DNA from: Treponema sp.
GTDB taxonomy: Bacteria; Spirochaetota; Spirochaetia; Treponematales; Treponemataceae
Assembly: GCA_002749205.1 (NCBI GenBank)
Contig: PDOP01000013.1
Coordinates: forward strand, 1 to 47,818
DNA: 47,818 bases
Reading direction: 5' to 3'
Shown here: positions 1 to 8,910 of the stretch, one piece after another
Position numbering within the stretch: the first letter of the stretch is position 1
Layout of the letters: each line of letters begins with the position of its first letter
The notes under the pieces: model-generated
What the model saw: only the letters and a program-made list of their open reading frames with translations
Database searches by the model: none
What the model was told of the DNA's origin: nothing
Program-made: the position numbers and the translations under genes

Positions 1-1
1 A

Positions 2-292
2 AGTTATGAAGACCGACAAAAGTATCAAATAATGAAAAAAATCGGAATGGATACAAGTTTAATTAAAAAAACAACAAACGCACAAATTGTCTGGATGTTT
101 TTTTTGCCTTTAAGTATTGCGATAATACATTGTTTATTCGGAGCAAACCTTTTTATGCTCTTCTTACATGGTGCAGGAGTCATATATAAAACAGAATTTT
201 TATCATCGCTTGGCGTTACGGTTCTTGTTGTTAGTATAATTTACGCTTTCTTCTATTTAATAACATCAAAACGCTATAATAAAAATATTTAA
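2..292 (+). CDS. C-terminal end of an FtsX/BceB-type ABC transporter permease (5' truncated by window)
   Basis: The frame is open from the first bases of the window, so the ATG at 32 is internal and the gene begins upstream. About 96 residues are visible. They start with SYEDRQKYQIMKKIGM, then a membrane segment around IVWMFFLPLSIAIIH and a last one around LGVTVLVVSIIYAFFYLI. The order of a charged 'DRxxYxxmkkiGm' stretch, a coupling region and a hydrophobic segment of the 'FFLPLxIAxxH' type is typical of the end of FtsX-family permeases of the BceB bacitracin/peptide-sensing type. By family, the protein would work in the inner membrane with an ATPase that should lie outside the window. The family call rests on the tail only. 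Confidence 0.6.
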   Translation, partial: SYEDRQKYQIMKKIGMDTSLIKKTTNAQIVWMFFLPLSIAIIHCLFGANLFMLFLHGAGVIYKTEFLSSLGVTVLVVSIIYAFFYLITSKRYNKNI

Positions 293-330
293 AACAAATT
301 ATTCGGGTGCAGGCAATAAAATAATTATTT

Positions 331-375
331 AGCTAAAATTAGAAAAACTTTCTAATTTTAGCTTTTGTGTTTTTT
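331..375. terminator. Intrinsic terminator, probably bidirectional
   Basis: A 15-bp perfect stem (331-345 with 349-363, arm AGCTAAAATTAGAAA, 3-nt loop) is followed on the + strand by a T-rich stretch. It lies between the converging permease and beta-flower genes and can serve both. Confidence 0.8.
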
Positions 376-413
376 ATAACCCTCTTTATATTATTTTATA
401 TTGTAAATTTTTA

Positions 414-845
414 TTAACTGTTGTGTATAATCAAAATTAAACATAATATTGCAAATCGTTGCTTTTTGTTAGGGTTCCCATAAATCTTGGCTATAGTATT
501 ACCATTACGCTCTTTAATATAATGCCCGTCAATCTCAGCCTTAAAATAATCATTATGAGCCTCTATTGTATTTCCATAAAGCGAAGCTATGGTACTACCA
601 TTAGCGGCATTTATGGTGTTTCCATAAACAGCGGCTATAGTATTACCATTACGATCTTCTAAAATGTTTCCATTGATTGTGGCTATCGTATTATAATTAC
701 TATCTTTTATAACATTTCCATCAAGCCTAAGTATTATATCACCGGTTTTATAATTTTTAATGGTAATAGTTTGTGCTACAGCAAAAGCATTCACTAAAAT
801 CAAAAATACAAATAGCAAAATAATATTTTTCTTAATTTTTTGCAT
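414..845 (-). CDS. Exported 5-fold beta-flower-type repeat protein
   Basis: The start is the ATG at 845 (MQKIKKNIILLF). An AAGGAG lies 6 nt upstream of it, inside the longer reading frame that would begin at 863. A signal peptide (hydrophobic to NAFAVAQ) is followed by about five copies of a roughly 20-residue unit with the core 'NGNTIAxIYGNTI'. This matches the beta-flower fold (BFP family) seen in small secreted proteins of Bacteroidetes and spirochaetes; its function is unknown. After the last repeat the protein ends in an odd hydrophobic tail (FAILCLILIIHNS), which could be a natural end or the result of an old frameshift. It has its own promoter and no co-transcribed neighbour. Confidence 0.7.
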   Translation of the reverse strand: MQKIKKNIILLFVFLILVNAFAVAQTITIKNYKTGDIILRLDGNVIKDSNYNTIATINGNILEDRNGNTIAAVYGNTINAANGSTIASLYGNTIEAHNDYFKAEIDGHYIKERNGNTIAKIYGNPNKKQRFAILCLILIIHNS

Positions 846-922
846 AATAATCTCCTTAAGCATATAAGCGGAATTTAATTCTTTTTACGCAGAACTATAT
901 TTCTCTTAATAAATATATTCAA

Positions 923-950
923 ATTATAAATCAATTAAATATTTTGTCAA
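923..950 (-). promoter_or_regulatory. Sigma-70-type promoter of the beta-flower gene
   Basis: On the minus strand, TTGACA (945-950) and TATAAT (923-928) are both perfect consensus, separated by 16 nt and about 80 nt upstream of the ATG at 845. The rest of the 370-nt spacer 846-1215 holds only this promoter and the gltS promoter; I see no gene or repeat there. Confidence 0.8.
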
Positions 951-1133
951 GAGCTTTTATACTAAACAGTTTTATATTTATTAATCCCACAAGGTAGAAT
1001 ATGAATAAGCTTTTTTTGTAGTAATTTAAAAAATCGTTTTTTTTTAAAGGCATGGAAAATATGTTTGACTAGTATTTTTGCAAAAATGAACCGGTAATTT
1101 TTTTATTTTTTTATGTATTTGATGATTTCAATC

Positions 1134-1162
1134 TTGACATTTTAATATGATTTTTCTATACT
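1134..1162 (+). promoter_or_regulatory. Sigma-70-type promoter of gltS
   Basis: TTGACA (1134-1139), a 17-nt spacer and TATACT (1157-1162). Transcription would start near 1169 and give a leader of about 47 nt with an AGGAGGGG ribosome-binding site at about 1199-1206. Confidence 0.8.
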
Positions 1163-1215
1163 CTTGTGCATATCCCAAAAATTGCATGAAAGGCAAAAGG
1201 AGGGGATAAAATATT

Positions 1216-2592
1216 ATGACTATAAGTATGAACATGTATCAGTCGCTTGGTTTTGCTATTGCATGGCTACTTATTGGTAGAGGCATTAAAAATAAAGTTG
1301 ATTTTTTTCAACGCTATTGTATACCTGCCCCTATCGTGGGCGGTTTTTTATTTGCATTGATATCTTTGGGCTGTCATATCTCCGGAGTCCTACATTTTAA
1401 ATTTGATACAACCCTGCAAACTTACTGGATGGTAATGTTTTTTACATCAGTAGGATACAATGCAGGGTTTTCGATTTTGAAAGAAGGTGGTAAAAAGGTA
1501 TTTATTTTTCTAGGTATTGCCGTGGTTTTTGCTGCATTGCAGAATGTTTTAGCACAAGGCTTAGCAAAAGTTATACATTTTAATCCGGTATTGGCTGTTA
1601 TGTTAGGTTCTTGTTCTTTTACGGGAGGCTTTGGAACAGCGGCAGCAACGGCTCCGCTTGTAGACCCTGATGGGACATTGGGTGCATTATCTTTAGCTGT
1701 TGCAGTCCCGACTTTCGGATCACTTATTAGTTCTTTTTTGGGTGGTCCTGTAGCTAACAGATTGATAAAAAAATATGATTTATCACCTGATAACAGTAAT
1801 GAAATTATTAAAGTTGACGAAAAAGGTAATCTTGTAAAAATAACTAAAGTTGTAAAAAAAGTACAAGTGGTAAAGCCTAACTTTTTTAAGCGAATGTTTT
1901 TTAATTCCGTGAAAGAACAAGCAATACGACAAAAAGAAGTAGTAAAGGAAAAGAAAGAAATTATTCTTCAAAAAGCCGGTAAAGGTAGTATTGATAACTT
2001 TGTTACAAGTAAAAAAGATGAGTTAAGCAGTGAAAAACTTTCTGCCTCTTTTATGTTGTTGGTTTTGGCATCGGGCTTCGGGCTTTTTATAACTAATTAT
2101 TTTAATTCTACTTTTTCTATGATAAAATTTCCAATATATATTGGTGCTATGGTTTGTGCGGCAATTATCAGGAATCTTGCAGATAAAACAAAAAAGTTTA
2201 AAGTACACATGGATGAAATTGAAGCACTTGGAAATATTTCTCTTAATATGTTTTTAGCCATGGCTTTGGTTTCTTTAAAGCTTTGGCAACTTGTAAGTTT
2301 TGCTTTTCCTCTTTTAATAATTGTAACAGCCCAAGTGATAATGATGTATTTGTACGCTCGCTTTGTTACATTTAACTTCATGGGAAAAAATTATGATGCG
2401 GCAATAATAACAGCCGGTCATATAGGTTTCGGCTTTGCCGCAACTCCGAATGCTATGGCAAATATGGGCTCGGTTTGTGAAAAATATGGTTATTCTAAAA
2501 TAGCATTTTTCGTTGTACCAATCGTAGGATCGCTTTTTATAGATTTTTTTAATATTTTGATAATTAGTTTGACTATAGGTATTGTTCAGTAG
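1216..2592 (+). CDS. gltS: Sodium/glutamate symporter GltS
   Basis: An inner-membrane Na+:glutamate importer of the ESS family. The N-terminus (SLGFAIAWLLIGRGIKNKVD, then PAPIVGGF), the central 'GSCSFTGGFGTAAA' re-entrant motif and the late 'GHIGFGFAATPNAMANM' motif are the paired GltS signatures of the two inverted halves. At 458 residues it is longer than the usual 400 or so. The extra length is a Lys-rich hydrophilic insert at about residues 193-273, between the halves, predicted cytoplasmic. Start: ATG 1216 is preceded by AGGAGGGG; ATGs four and six codons later are possible alternatives. It is a single-gene unit with its own promoter and a strong terminator. Amino-acid uptake fits a fermentative oral or gut treponeme. 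Confidence 0.95.
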   Translation: MTISMNMYQSLGFAIAWLLIGRGIKNKVDFFQRYCIPAPIVGGFLFALISLGCHISGVLHFKFDTTLQTYWMVMFFTSVGYNAGFSILKEGGKKVFIFLGIAVVFAALQNVLAQGLAKVIHFNPVLAVMLGSCSFTGGFGTAAATAPLVDPDGTLGALSLAVAVPTFGSLISSFLGGPVANRLIKKYDLSPDNSNEIIKVDEKGNLVKITKVVKKVQVVKPNFFKRMFFNSVKEQAIRQKEVVKEKKEIILQKAGKGSIDNFVTSKKDELSSEKLSASFMLLVLASGFGLFITNYFNSTFSMIKFPIYIGAMVCAAIIRNLADKTKKFKVHMDEIEALGNISLNMFLAMALVSLKLWQLVSFAFPLLIIVTAQVIMMYLYARFVTFNFMGKNYDAAIITAGHIGFGFAATPNAMANMGSVCEKYGYSKIAFFVVPIVGSLFIDFFNILIISLTIGIVQ

Positions 2593-2598
2593 TATGAT

Positions 2599-2648
2599 AG
2601 AGCCACTTGTAAAAGGTGTGTTACTTTTTGCAAGTGGCTCTGTTTTTC
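2599..2648 (+). terminator. gltS terminator, copy D1 of the D hairpin
   Basis: An 11-bp stem (AGAGCCACTTG at 2599-2609 with CAAGTGGCTCT at 2631-2641) is followed by GTTTTTC. The central part, ACTTG...GTTACTTTTTGCAAGT, recurs at 22396-22433 and 40104-40145 with different outer stem sequences. Confidence 0.85.
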
Positions 2649-2651
2649 GCC

Positions 2652-2817
2652 GGCAATTTATTGCCTTAAAGTAGACCGCGTTAGGCATATTAAAAGTTTT
2701 GGCAAGTTTTTCAAAACTTGCCAAAAAATAAAAATGCGACTATAATTTTAGTCGCATTTTTAGTCGCAGCGATAGCGGAGCTTTTAATACGCCGGCGGGC
2801 AAAGCCCGCAACGCCCA
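2652..2817 (-). repeat. Family A structured repeat, copy A1
   Basis: Read on the minus strand the modules are: stem H1 2795-2809 (GCGGGC/GCCCGC); linker 2761-2794 ending in the minus-strand text gctccgctatcgctgcgact; H2 2731-2760 (AAAATGCGAC/GTCGCATTTT around a 10-nt loop taaaattata); H3 2697-2726 (14-bp stem TTTTGGCAAGTTTT); end box GCCTAACGC at 2678-2686; and a small fourth stem GGCAAT/ATTGCC at 2652-2665. H1 begins 8 nt after the stop of the leftward MFS gene. Confidence 0.75.
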
Positions 2818-4074
2818 TTATTCTTTCTGTGGTTTTTGTGTTGGTTTGATTTTGTCTGCCATGATGAAAAATATGATTCCTATTATAAACATTACCGGCA
2901 GAGCGAGTGTGCCTAAACTTTGGTTTTTAGTAATTTGGGCTATCGCAGAAAGTATGAGTGCTCCTAAAAATGTTGCGCCCTTGCCGCAGATGTCGTACAC
3001 TGCAAAGTATTTTCCGCTTTTTGATTGAGGGATAATTTTACCGAAGTACGACCGGGAAAGGGCCTGGACTGCGCCTTGAAACATTCCGACGGTGATGGCT
3101 AGAACCCAGAATTCAAACAGCTTGTCAAGTTGGACTGCATATAGAGTTATGAAAAAATATGCGACTATACAGATTTTGATAAGGACAGAAGTTCTGAATT
3201 TTTCTGCAAGTCTTGCAAAAATGATAACGCTGGGAAATGCAATAATCTGCGTAACAAGTAGGGCAAGCAAAAGCCCCGCATCATCTAAACCTACAGACTT
3301 GCCGTACGCAATTGCCATGTTTATAATTGTATAGACACCGTCAATGTAAAAGAAAAATGCTATTAAAAACAAAAGTATTTTTTTGCTGTGTGCAATTTCT
3401 TTTAATGAATGCCATAGGCTTGAAAAAGTCGTAATAAAACCGGACTGTTCTTTTGTAAAGTTAATCTGTTTATAAGTTTTTAAAAGGGGCACCGAAAAAG
3501 CAAACCACCAAACAGCGTTTATAATAAATGCAATTATCATTGATAAATTGGTTGATATGCCGATTTTTTCGCCAAAGAAAATCAAAGCAATACTTGCGAT
3601 AAAGGGAATGCAGCTTAGAATATAGCCTAAGGCATATCCGATTGACGAAACGGTATCCATTCTATCGTTTGTTGTTATATCAATAATCATTGAATCATAA
3701 ACTACAAGGCTCGTTTGATATGCAACTTTTGCACTTACCAAAATGACTAAAAACGTTATGTAGCTTACAGGCAATGAAAACAAAACTGTGGCAATTGTAC
3801 CAACCAGTAAGGTAATTAAGAATACCTTCTTTTTCATGTTTTTACCGTCTGCAATTGCTCCTGCTATTGGTCCTAAAAGCATAACTATAATAGTAGAAAT
3901 ACTTGCGGCATAACCCCAGAATGCAAAATAGTCGGCAGATGAAACACTTGCCCGCTTTGCAATTTCATAAAAATACAGAGGCACGATTGTCGTTGAAAGT
4001 AATGTAAAAGCGGAATTACCCGCATCGTACATCGCCCAATCTTTTTCGGCCTTGTTAAGTTTAATTTTACCCAT
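2818..4074 (-). CDS. MFS transporter, UMF1/Atg22-like family
   Basis: A 418-residue polytopic inner-membrane protein with about 12 hydrophobic segments. The N-terminal motif 'WAMYDAGNSAFTLL' followed by 'PLYFYEIA', and 'LLGPIAGAIADGKNMKKK' after the second segment, are characteristic of the UMF1 family (Atg22-like permeases of the major facilitator superfamily). The substrate is unknown for the family in bacteria; amino-acid or metabolite export is often proposed. The ribosome-binding site AGGAG lies 10 nt before ATG 4074. The gene follows the phospholipase C-like gene by 5 nt in the same direction, so the two form an operon read from the promoter at 4921-4949. Confidence 0.85.
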   Translation of the reverse strand: MGKIKLNKAEKDWAMYDAGNSAFTLLSTTIVPLYFYEIAKRASVSSADYFAFWGYAASISTIIVMLLGPIAGAIADGKNMKKKVFLITLLVGTIATVLFSLPVSYITFLVILVSAKVAYQTSLVVYDSMIIDITTNDRMDTVSSIGYALGYILSCIPFIASIALIFFGEKIGISTNLSMIIAFIINAVWWFAFSVPLLKTYKQINFTKEQSGFITTFSSLWHSLKEIAHSKKILLFLIAFFFYIDGVYTIINMAIAYGKSVGLDDAGLLLALLVTQIIAFPSVIIFARLAEKFRTSVLIKICIVAYFFITLYAVQLDKLFEFWVLAITVGMFQGAVQALSRSYFGKIIPQSKSGKYFAVYDICGKGATFLGALILSAIAQITKNQSLGTLALPVMFIIGIIFFIMADKIKPTQKPQKE

Positions 4075-4079
4075 AAAGT

Positions 4080-4892
4080 TTATTCTCCTTTTTTGTATTG
4101 TTCAAAATCTCTATTAAAATAATCAGATAAATCTGCTCCGTTAAGTGCCTCATTGAAATTTTTAATCAGTTTAGGATACATTTCAAAAGCGGTATCGTAT
4201 CGTTTTTGAACTTCTGCCACATAGGGCAAAAGTTTTGCATTGATTTTTCGCTTTAAGTTAATACCGCCTGCAAACTCTTCTACATTGAGAATTTTAAAAG
4301 CAGGGTCTAATACAAACGGCACAAACCTTTGCATAATCCGTATTAACTTTTTTAAAGTATAATAATCGTGAATGCTTTTTTTAATATCTTCGCTACTGAC
4401 TTCATTAAATACAGAAAAAACTTGAGAAATAGCATTGGCAGTTTGTTCATCGCAGGTTAAAAACCTTTCGGTTTTTAGCTTAAACATATTGATACCGCCT
4501 GCATTCGCCAGATGTCTGTCAAATTCTGTTTCCAGCTCATTGTGATTAACCCCGTCTCTGTCAACCACCATATTGATATACTCATGTCCGTTTGTATCCA
4601 AAACAAAATGTCCGATAAACCCGTATAAATAAGACAACACAATATCTTGCTTGTCGTTCAAATAGACAGCCATAAATTTTTCAAGCGTCTTTTTAAATGG
4701 ACTGTAATGCAACTTCATGGCCAGTTTTTTTGTCGCTTTGTTCGCTCCCATATCTTTAAAAAATAAAAAGTCAGGCCCTTGTAATCCAATATCGAATGCG
4801 TAACGATACTTTGTTATAACCTTTTGGGTTTTTGCTGAAAAACAAGGAATACTTTTATTGCCTAATGTCCAATGTGCATATAATGCCGGCAT
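4080..4892 (-). CDS. Zinc-dependent phospholipase C-family protein
   Basis: The start is taken at ATG 4892 (MPALYAHWTLG), with GAGGTG 4 nt upstream, rather than at 4949; this gives 270 residues. The sequence shows the spaced His/Asp pattern of the zinc-dependent phospholipase C/S1-P1-like family: AHW near the N-terminus, 'GLQGPDFLFF', a 'FIGHFVLDTNGHEY' helix and 'NHNELETEFDRHLA'. These residues normally bind the catalytic zincs. No signal peptide is visible, so it looks cytoplasmic, unlike secreted clostridial alpha-toxins; such proteins are common in Firmicutes and treponemes and their substrate is not established. It is the first gene of an operon with the MFS transporter. Confidence 0.8.
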   Translation of the reverse strand: MPALYAHWTLGNKSIPCFSAKTQKVITKYRYAFDIGLQGPDFLFFKDMGANKATKKLAMKLHYSPFKKTLEKFMAVYLNDKQDIVLSYLYGFIGHFVLDTNGHEYINMVVDRDGVNHNELETEFDRHLANAGGINMFKLKTERFLTCDEQTANAISQVFSVFNEVSSEDIKKSIHDYYTLKKLIRIMQRFVPFVLDPAFKILNVEEFAGGINLKRKINAKLLPYVAEVQKRYDTAFEMYPKLIKNFNEALNGADLSDYFNRDFEQYKKGE

Positions 4893-4920
4893 AATCACCT
4901 CAAAACTTAGATTCAAATTT

Positions 4921-4949
4921 ATTGTATCAAATTTATGAATAAATAACAA
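4921..4949 (-). promoter_or_regulatory. Promoter of the phospholipase C-like/MFS operon
   Basis: Minus strand: TTGTTA (4944-4949), 17-nt spacer, TACAAT (4921-4926), about 29 nt upstream of ATG 4892. Confidence 0.6.
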
Positions 4950-5000
4950 TTCAATTTAGTTTAATTTTCACGGATATTTAATTGTTTAAAAATTTACAGG

Positions 5001-5160
5001 ATTCGGGCGTCCCCCTCACTTTAGTGAGGGGCGGGCTAATCGCAACTGCGCCTATCGGCTTCGACTAATTTTATGGCTTAAAATTAACGCCATAAAATTA
5101 TTTGCATCGGCAATTTTTGAAAAATTGCCTCGCATTGCTAATATCCCTGACGCATCTTAC
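5001..5160 (+). repeat. Family A structured repeat, copy A2
   Basis: H1 5012-5031 (9-bp stem CCCCTCACT); linker 5032-5068 ending ggcttcgactaa; H2 5069-5097 (TTTTATGGC/GCCATAAAA around the 11-nt loop ttaaaattaac); H3 5109-5129 (10-bp stem GGCAATTTTT); end box near 5144-5153 (ccctgacgc). It lies downstream of the leftward ZIP gene, in the opposite orientation to that gene. Confidence 0.75.
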
Positions 5161-5172
5161 AGTCTGAAAAGA

Positions 5173-5880
5173 TTAGTTTAACAGCTTTTCACCTATCATG
5201 CCCAGTAAAAAACCTAAGTTTGCACCGCTTGCAGGCAGAAAACTGTTTTTGACTTTTGCTATCGGAGCAATGTCTTGGAAAATCAGATAGAGTATACCGC
5301 CACCTGAAAAAAGCATAATTGCATCAACAATCTGTTTTTGACTACTTAAAAAATATTCCCCTGTGAGAGCCGCTATTATTCCGACAAAGCTGAGGGCAAA
5401 TAACAAAAGTAAGGTTTGTTTTTTGCTTAACTTTTTTCGCAATTCAATATATGAATTAAACCCTTCGGGCAAATTCTGTAAACCTATGAATAATGCAATG
5501 AGTAAACCAAAATTGGGATTTATTGCGAAAGACGCTCCAAGCGATAAAGCCTCAGGGATAAAGTCCATCATCATGGATAATACCTGTGCCATAGAGCCAC
5601 CGATTTTACCGCATATTATATCTAAAATCATAAAGCTGAGCGTACCTGCCAAGAAGACGATAACTATGCTTAAAAGTTGCATATCCTTGATGGCATGGGG
5701 TATAAGAACAAATGCTATTGCGGAAAGGAGTGCTCCGCCTGCAAATGCAACAATAAAATGATTCACTTGATTTTTATATTTATAATCTTTTTTTTGAAGC
5801 AAGCTCGAAATTATTCCTCCAATAATAATGGGTAAACCCGCCATACTGGAATAGATTATAATGATAAAAGTATTACTCAT
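5173..5880 (-). CDS. ZIP-family divalent metal transporter
   Basis: A 235-residue inner-membrane protein with about eight hydrophobic segments. The two metal-binding helices of the ZIP family are visible as 'MDFIPEALSLG' (around residue 105) and 'NLPEGFNSY' (around 137), which correspond to the conserved H/N-x-x-P-E-G pattern in TM4 and TM5. The usual first His is replaced by Asp-Phe-Ile-Pro-Glu. It probably imports Zn, Mn or Fe (ZupT-like); selectivity cannot be told. GGAG lies 8 nt before ATG 5880. The gene is monocistronic with its own promoter. It lacks the His-rich cytoplasmic loop of many ZIP proteins. Confidence 0.85.
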   Translation of the reverse strand: MSNTFIIIIYSSMAGLPIIIGGIISSLLQKKDYKYKNQVNHFIVAFAGGALLSAIAFVLIPHAIKDMQLLSIVIVFLAGTLSFMILDIICGKIGGSMAQVLSMMMDFIPEALSLGASFAINPNFGLLIALFIGLQNLPEGFNSYIELRKKLSKKQTLLLLFALSFVGIIAALTGEYFLSSQKQIVDAIMLFSGGGILYLIFQDIAPIAKVKNSFLPASGANLGFLLGMIGEKLLN

Positions 5881-5917
5881 AAAAATGCTCCGGTGTATTT
5901 CAGAATAACAGGATTGT

Positions 5918-5946
5918 ATCTTATCGTTTTTTTTTCATACTGTCAA
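5918..5946 (-). promoter_or_regulatory. Promoter of the ZIP transporter gene
   Basis: Minus strand: TTGACA (5941-5946), 17-nt spacer, TAAGAT (5918-5923). No clear metal-regulator operator was recognised next to it. Confidence 0.65.
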
Positions 5947-6003
5947 TAATGGCATTAAATCTTAAGCTTTATATCTGAAGCGGTTTTTAAAAAATGGATT
6001 ATC

Positions 6004-6031
6004 TTGACTTTTTTTTGTTTTAAAGTATAAT
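6004..6031 (+). promoter_or_regulatory. Promoter of the RND operon
   Basis: TTGACT (6004-6009), 16-nt spacer, TATAAT (6026-6031). The leader to ATG 6153 is about 115 nt long. Confidence 0.75.
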
Positions 6032-6152
6032 TCTTTGACCGATAATCCGCTTTATTATATGCTTAGAGCGAAGTGTAAAAGGCGAGTTTTTCTGTAACTT
6101 GTTTATATCTGAAGAATATCAACCTTTTATTTTATCGATTGGAGATTTTTAG

Positions 6153-8906
6153 ATGAAGAAAGAAAGCAACAAAGAAAAGCTTCAGAAGATACATATTCTT
6201 GATAGGTTTTATTCCAAACCTATTTTGTTGGTTTTGTTAATTCTTGGTATTACACTTTTTTTGGGATTGCAACTATTCAGGCTTAAAATAGATAACAATA
6301 ATTTTAATTTTATTCCAAAAGACGACCCGTCTCGTATTTTAAACGAAGAAGTTGCCAAGATTTTTGGAAATGATAATCCGATTTTGATTGGAATTGAAAG
6401 AAAGTTTACATCTATTTTGGAAAAAGATTTTATAGATGAGTTGCGTAAGTTGGATAATGAGCTTACCGGGTTACCGCTTGTTAAGCGAACTGTTTCTATT
6501 ATAAATATAAAACATATTGAATCGAAAGACGGGGCGATGATTGCAGGTCCTTTAATTCCGTCTGATTATGAAGGCTCTGCTAAAGAAATGGCAGAAGTAA
6601 GGTATAAACTTAGAGATTGGAATGAAATGTATGCTAGGAATCTTATTTCCGATGATTTGCAGTCGATTCAGTTTATAGTGTTTTTGGACATTAATGATGA
6701 TGAGGCCGGCACCCCTGAAGCAATTGATGTTTGCAGAAAAATCCTTGCTATTTCTGAAAATTGGGATTTCCATGATTCAAGTATTTATGTTACGGGGACG
6801 ACTGTTTTCAGTGAGGTGGTTAATCAGGCTACGGCACATGATTTGGCATTTTTAATTCCAATCGTTGTGTTTGTTGTAGTGGGAGTTTTGCTTTTATCGT
6901 TTAGGCGATTTTTGGGTGTGCTTTTACCATTACTCACTGTTATTATTTCTGTTATCTGGGCTTTAGGCTCTATGGCTTTGTTTAATGTGCCTTTATCTAT
7001 TCTCTCTACTGTTTTGCCGGTTATTTTGATTGCTGTAGGAAGTGCATACGGAATACATATTATAAGCCATTACTTTGATGATGTAGCCGGCAATAGGGAG
7101 CTTTCGAAAGAAGAGCATAAAAATGCTGTTATTGCTTGTGTAAAAAAGATTATATTGCCGGTTTTTTTGGCGGCTTTGACAACTTTTGCAGGCTTTGTAT
7201 CTTTTTGTTTTACATCGGTTGTGCCAATCAGGTATTTTGGAATTTTTTCGAGTCTTGGTGTTATGTCCGCATTTATTGTGGCAGTGGCATTTATTCCTCC
7301 GATTTTAATTTTACTGGGGCCGACTTCGCCAAAAAAACCGAGAAAGCAACAACACGGTAATTATAAGCTGGACGGCTTTTTGGCTAATACTTTTATGATT
7401 GTTTCAAACCATAAACGAAGTGTGTTTTTACTGTTTATAATTACCTTGGGGCTTGCATATTTTGGTATTAAACGACTTGTTATTGATAACATTTTAGTTG
7501 AATATTTTAAAAATGACCACACTATCGCCAAAGCCGATTCTTTTTGTCGAAAAAATTTTTCAGGCTCTAAGCAACTGATACTTTTGGTTGAAGCCGAAGA
7601 GGACAATGTTGTAACTCGTCCTGATGTATTGGTTGCAGTTGATGACTTATCTTCTTACTTAACAGGAAGAATTGATGAAGTTGGAAATGTTACTTCTATT
7701 TCGGGGTTGATTAAACGAATGAATCAAGTGTTAAATGCAGATTCGCCACCGGATGGCTTAAAGCCTGTTACAGGTAGGGGTGAAGATGACTTCTGTGAAC
7801 TTGGGGATTTTAGTGGTTTGGAAGATTCTTCTATTGATAATGAAGTTTCCGAAAATCAAACATCAGGTAATAATGCTTTAGATGACATGGACTTCAATGA
7901 AGTAATGGACTTTCTCGATGGTGCAGTAAAAAATCGAAATGATGCAGATATGACAGCGGAAGAATTTATAGCCATGCTTTCAAAAAAGGTTAATTACAAG
8001 GGTATTACATATTATGAAATACCTTCTATTCCTGAAAAGTATGGGAAAACAACTCAAGAGGAATTACATGAGTTGATAAATGATTATCTGATTTTATTGT
8101 CAAGTAATACCAAAGAGTTTATGGATAATCCTATTAATCCTCGTGTGCTTAAAATTAGTGTTCAGATTAGAACAGTAGGTCAACAAGATACCGATAAAAT
8201 AGTAGCTGATATTCAGAATTTTATCAATCAGCGCTTTCCATCGGATGTTAAAGTAAAAATTGCCGGTCCTTCGGTTGTTGAAGGTTCCCTCAATAAGCTG
8301 GTTGTTCAGTCGCAACTTGTTTCACTTGGTATCTCTCTTGCGATAGTGTTTATTATTCTTGCAGTATTTTATCGCTCGCCGGTTGCAGGTATTATTGGTA
8401 TTATGCCATTGATTTTCTCTATTTCCATAAATTTTGGGGTTATGGGCTTTTTCGGTATAAAAATAAACATAGGTACAGCGATGGTTGCAAGTTTTGCAAT
8501 AGGAATAGGCATAGATTATACTATTCATTATTTGGCGGCTTATCACAGGGAAATCATAAGAAAGAACAGGCAAGGTGATTTTTTATATAGAACTTTTTAC
8601 GGCTCGGGAAAAGCTATCTTGTTTAATGCTCTTTCCGTAGGTGCCGGTTTTGCCGTTTTAACATTTTCAGATTTTAAAATGCTTTCTGATTTAGGGCTTT
8701 TAATTTGTTTGGTTATGGTAACAAGCTCCTTGGCAAGTCTTACAATACTTCCTTTATTTTTAAATGTTTTGAAACCAAAGTTTATCAAAATGGTTTATAA
8801 TAGAGATGAGGATTATATTGATTCTGAGAATGAAAATTTGATGATTTATGACGATAATGTTACCGAAAATAATATTGCTAAAAAAAATATTAGCAAGGAG
8901 GATTGA
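6153..8906 (+). CDS. RND/MMPL-family exporter (HAE3-like)
   Basis: This 917-residue protein has the duplicated RND plan: one N-terminal membrane helix (about 22-45), a large extracytoplasmic loop (46-235), a five-helix bundle (238-400) with 'GSAYGIHIISHYFDD', then a second helix near 425, a loop (445-715) and a final bundle with 'GIGIDYTIHYLAAYHRE' (around 783). Both bundle motifs are typical of the HAE3/MMPL branch with a sterol-sensing-like region. The second loop holds an acidic low-complexity stretch (about 540-600). By family and context it would lift lipids or hydrophobic compounds from the inner membrane. GGAG lies 8 nt before the ATG. The next gene begins 5 nt after the stop and encodes a LolA-like carrier. 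Confidence 0.88.
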   Translation: MKKESNKEKLQKIHILDRFYSKPILLVLLILGITLFLGLQLFRLKIDNNNFNFIPKDDPSRILNEEVAKIFGNDNPILIGIERKFTSILEKDFIDELRKLDNELTGLPLVKRTVSIINIKHIESKDGAMIAGPLIPSDYEGSAKEMAEVRYKLRDWNEMYARNLISDDLQSIQFIVFLDINDDEAGTPEAIDVCRKILAISENWDFHDSSIYVTGTTVFSEVVNQATAHDLAFLIPIVVFVVVGVLLLSFRRFLGVLLPLLTVIISVIWALGSMALFNVPLSILSTVLPVILIAVGSAYGIHIISHYFDDVAGNRELSKEEHKNAVIACVKKIILPVFLAALTTFAGFVSFCFTSVVPIRYFGIFSSLGVMSAFIVAVAFIPPILILLGPTSPKKPRKQQHGNYKLDGFLANTFMIVSNHKRSVFLLFIITLGLAYFGIKRLVIDNILVEYFKNDHTIAKADSFCRKNFSGSKQLILLVEAEEDNVVTRPDVLVAVDDLSSYLTGRIDEVGNVTSISGLIKRMNQVLNADSPPDGLKPVTGRGEDDFCELGDFSGLEDSSIDNEVSENQTSGNNALDDMDFNEVMDFLDGAVKNRNDADMTAEEFIAMLSKKVNYKGITYYEIPSIPEKYGKTTQEELHELINDYLILLSSNTKEFMDNPINPRVLKISVQIRTVGQQDTDKIVADIQNFINQRFPSDVKVKIAGPSVVEGSLNKLVVQSQLVSLGISLAIVFIILAVFYRSPVAGIIGIMPLIFSISINFGVMGFFGIKINIGTAMVASFAIGIGIDYTIHYLAAYHREIIRKNRQGDFLYRTFYGSGKAILFNALSVGAGFAVLTFSDFKMLSDLGLLICLVMVTSSLASLTILPLFLNVLKPKFIKMVYNRDEDYIDSENENLMIYDDNVTENNIAKKNISKED

Positions 8907-8910
8907 TTTT

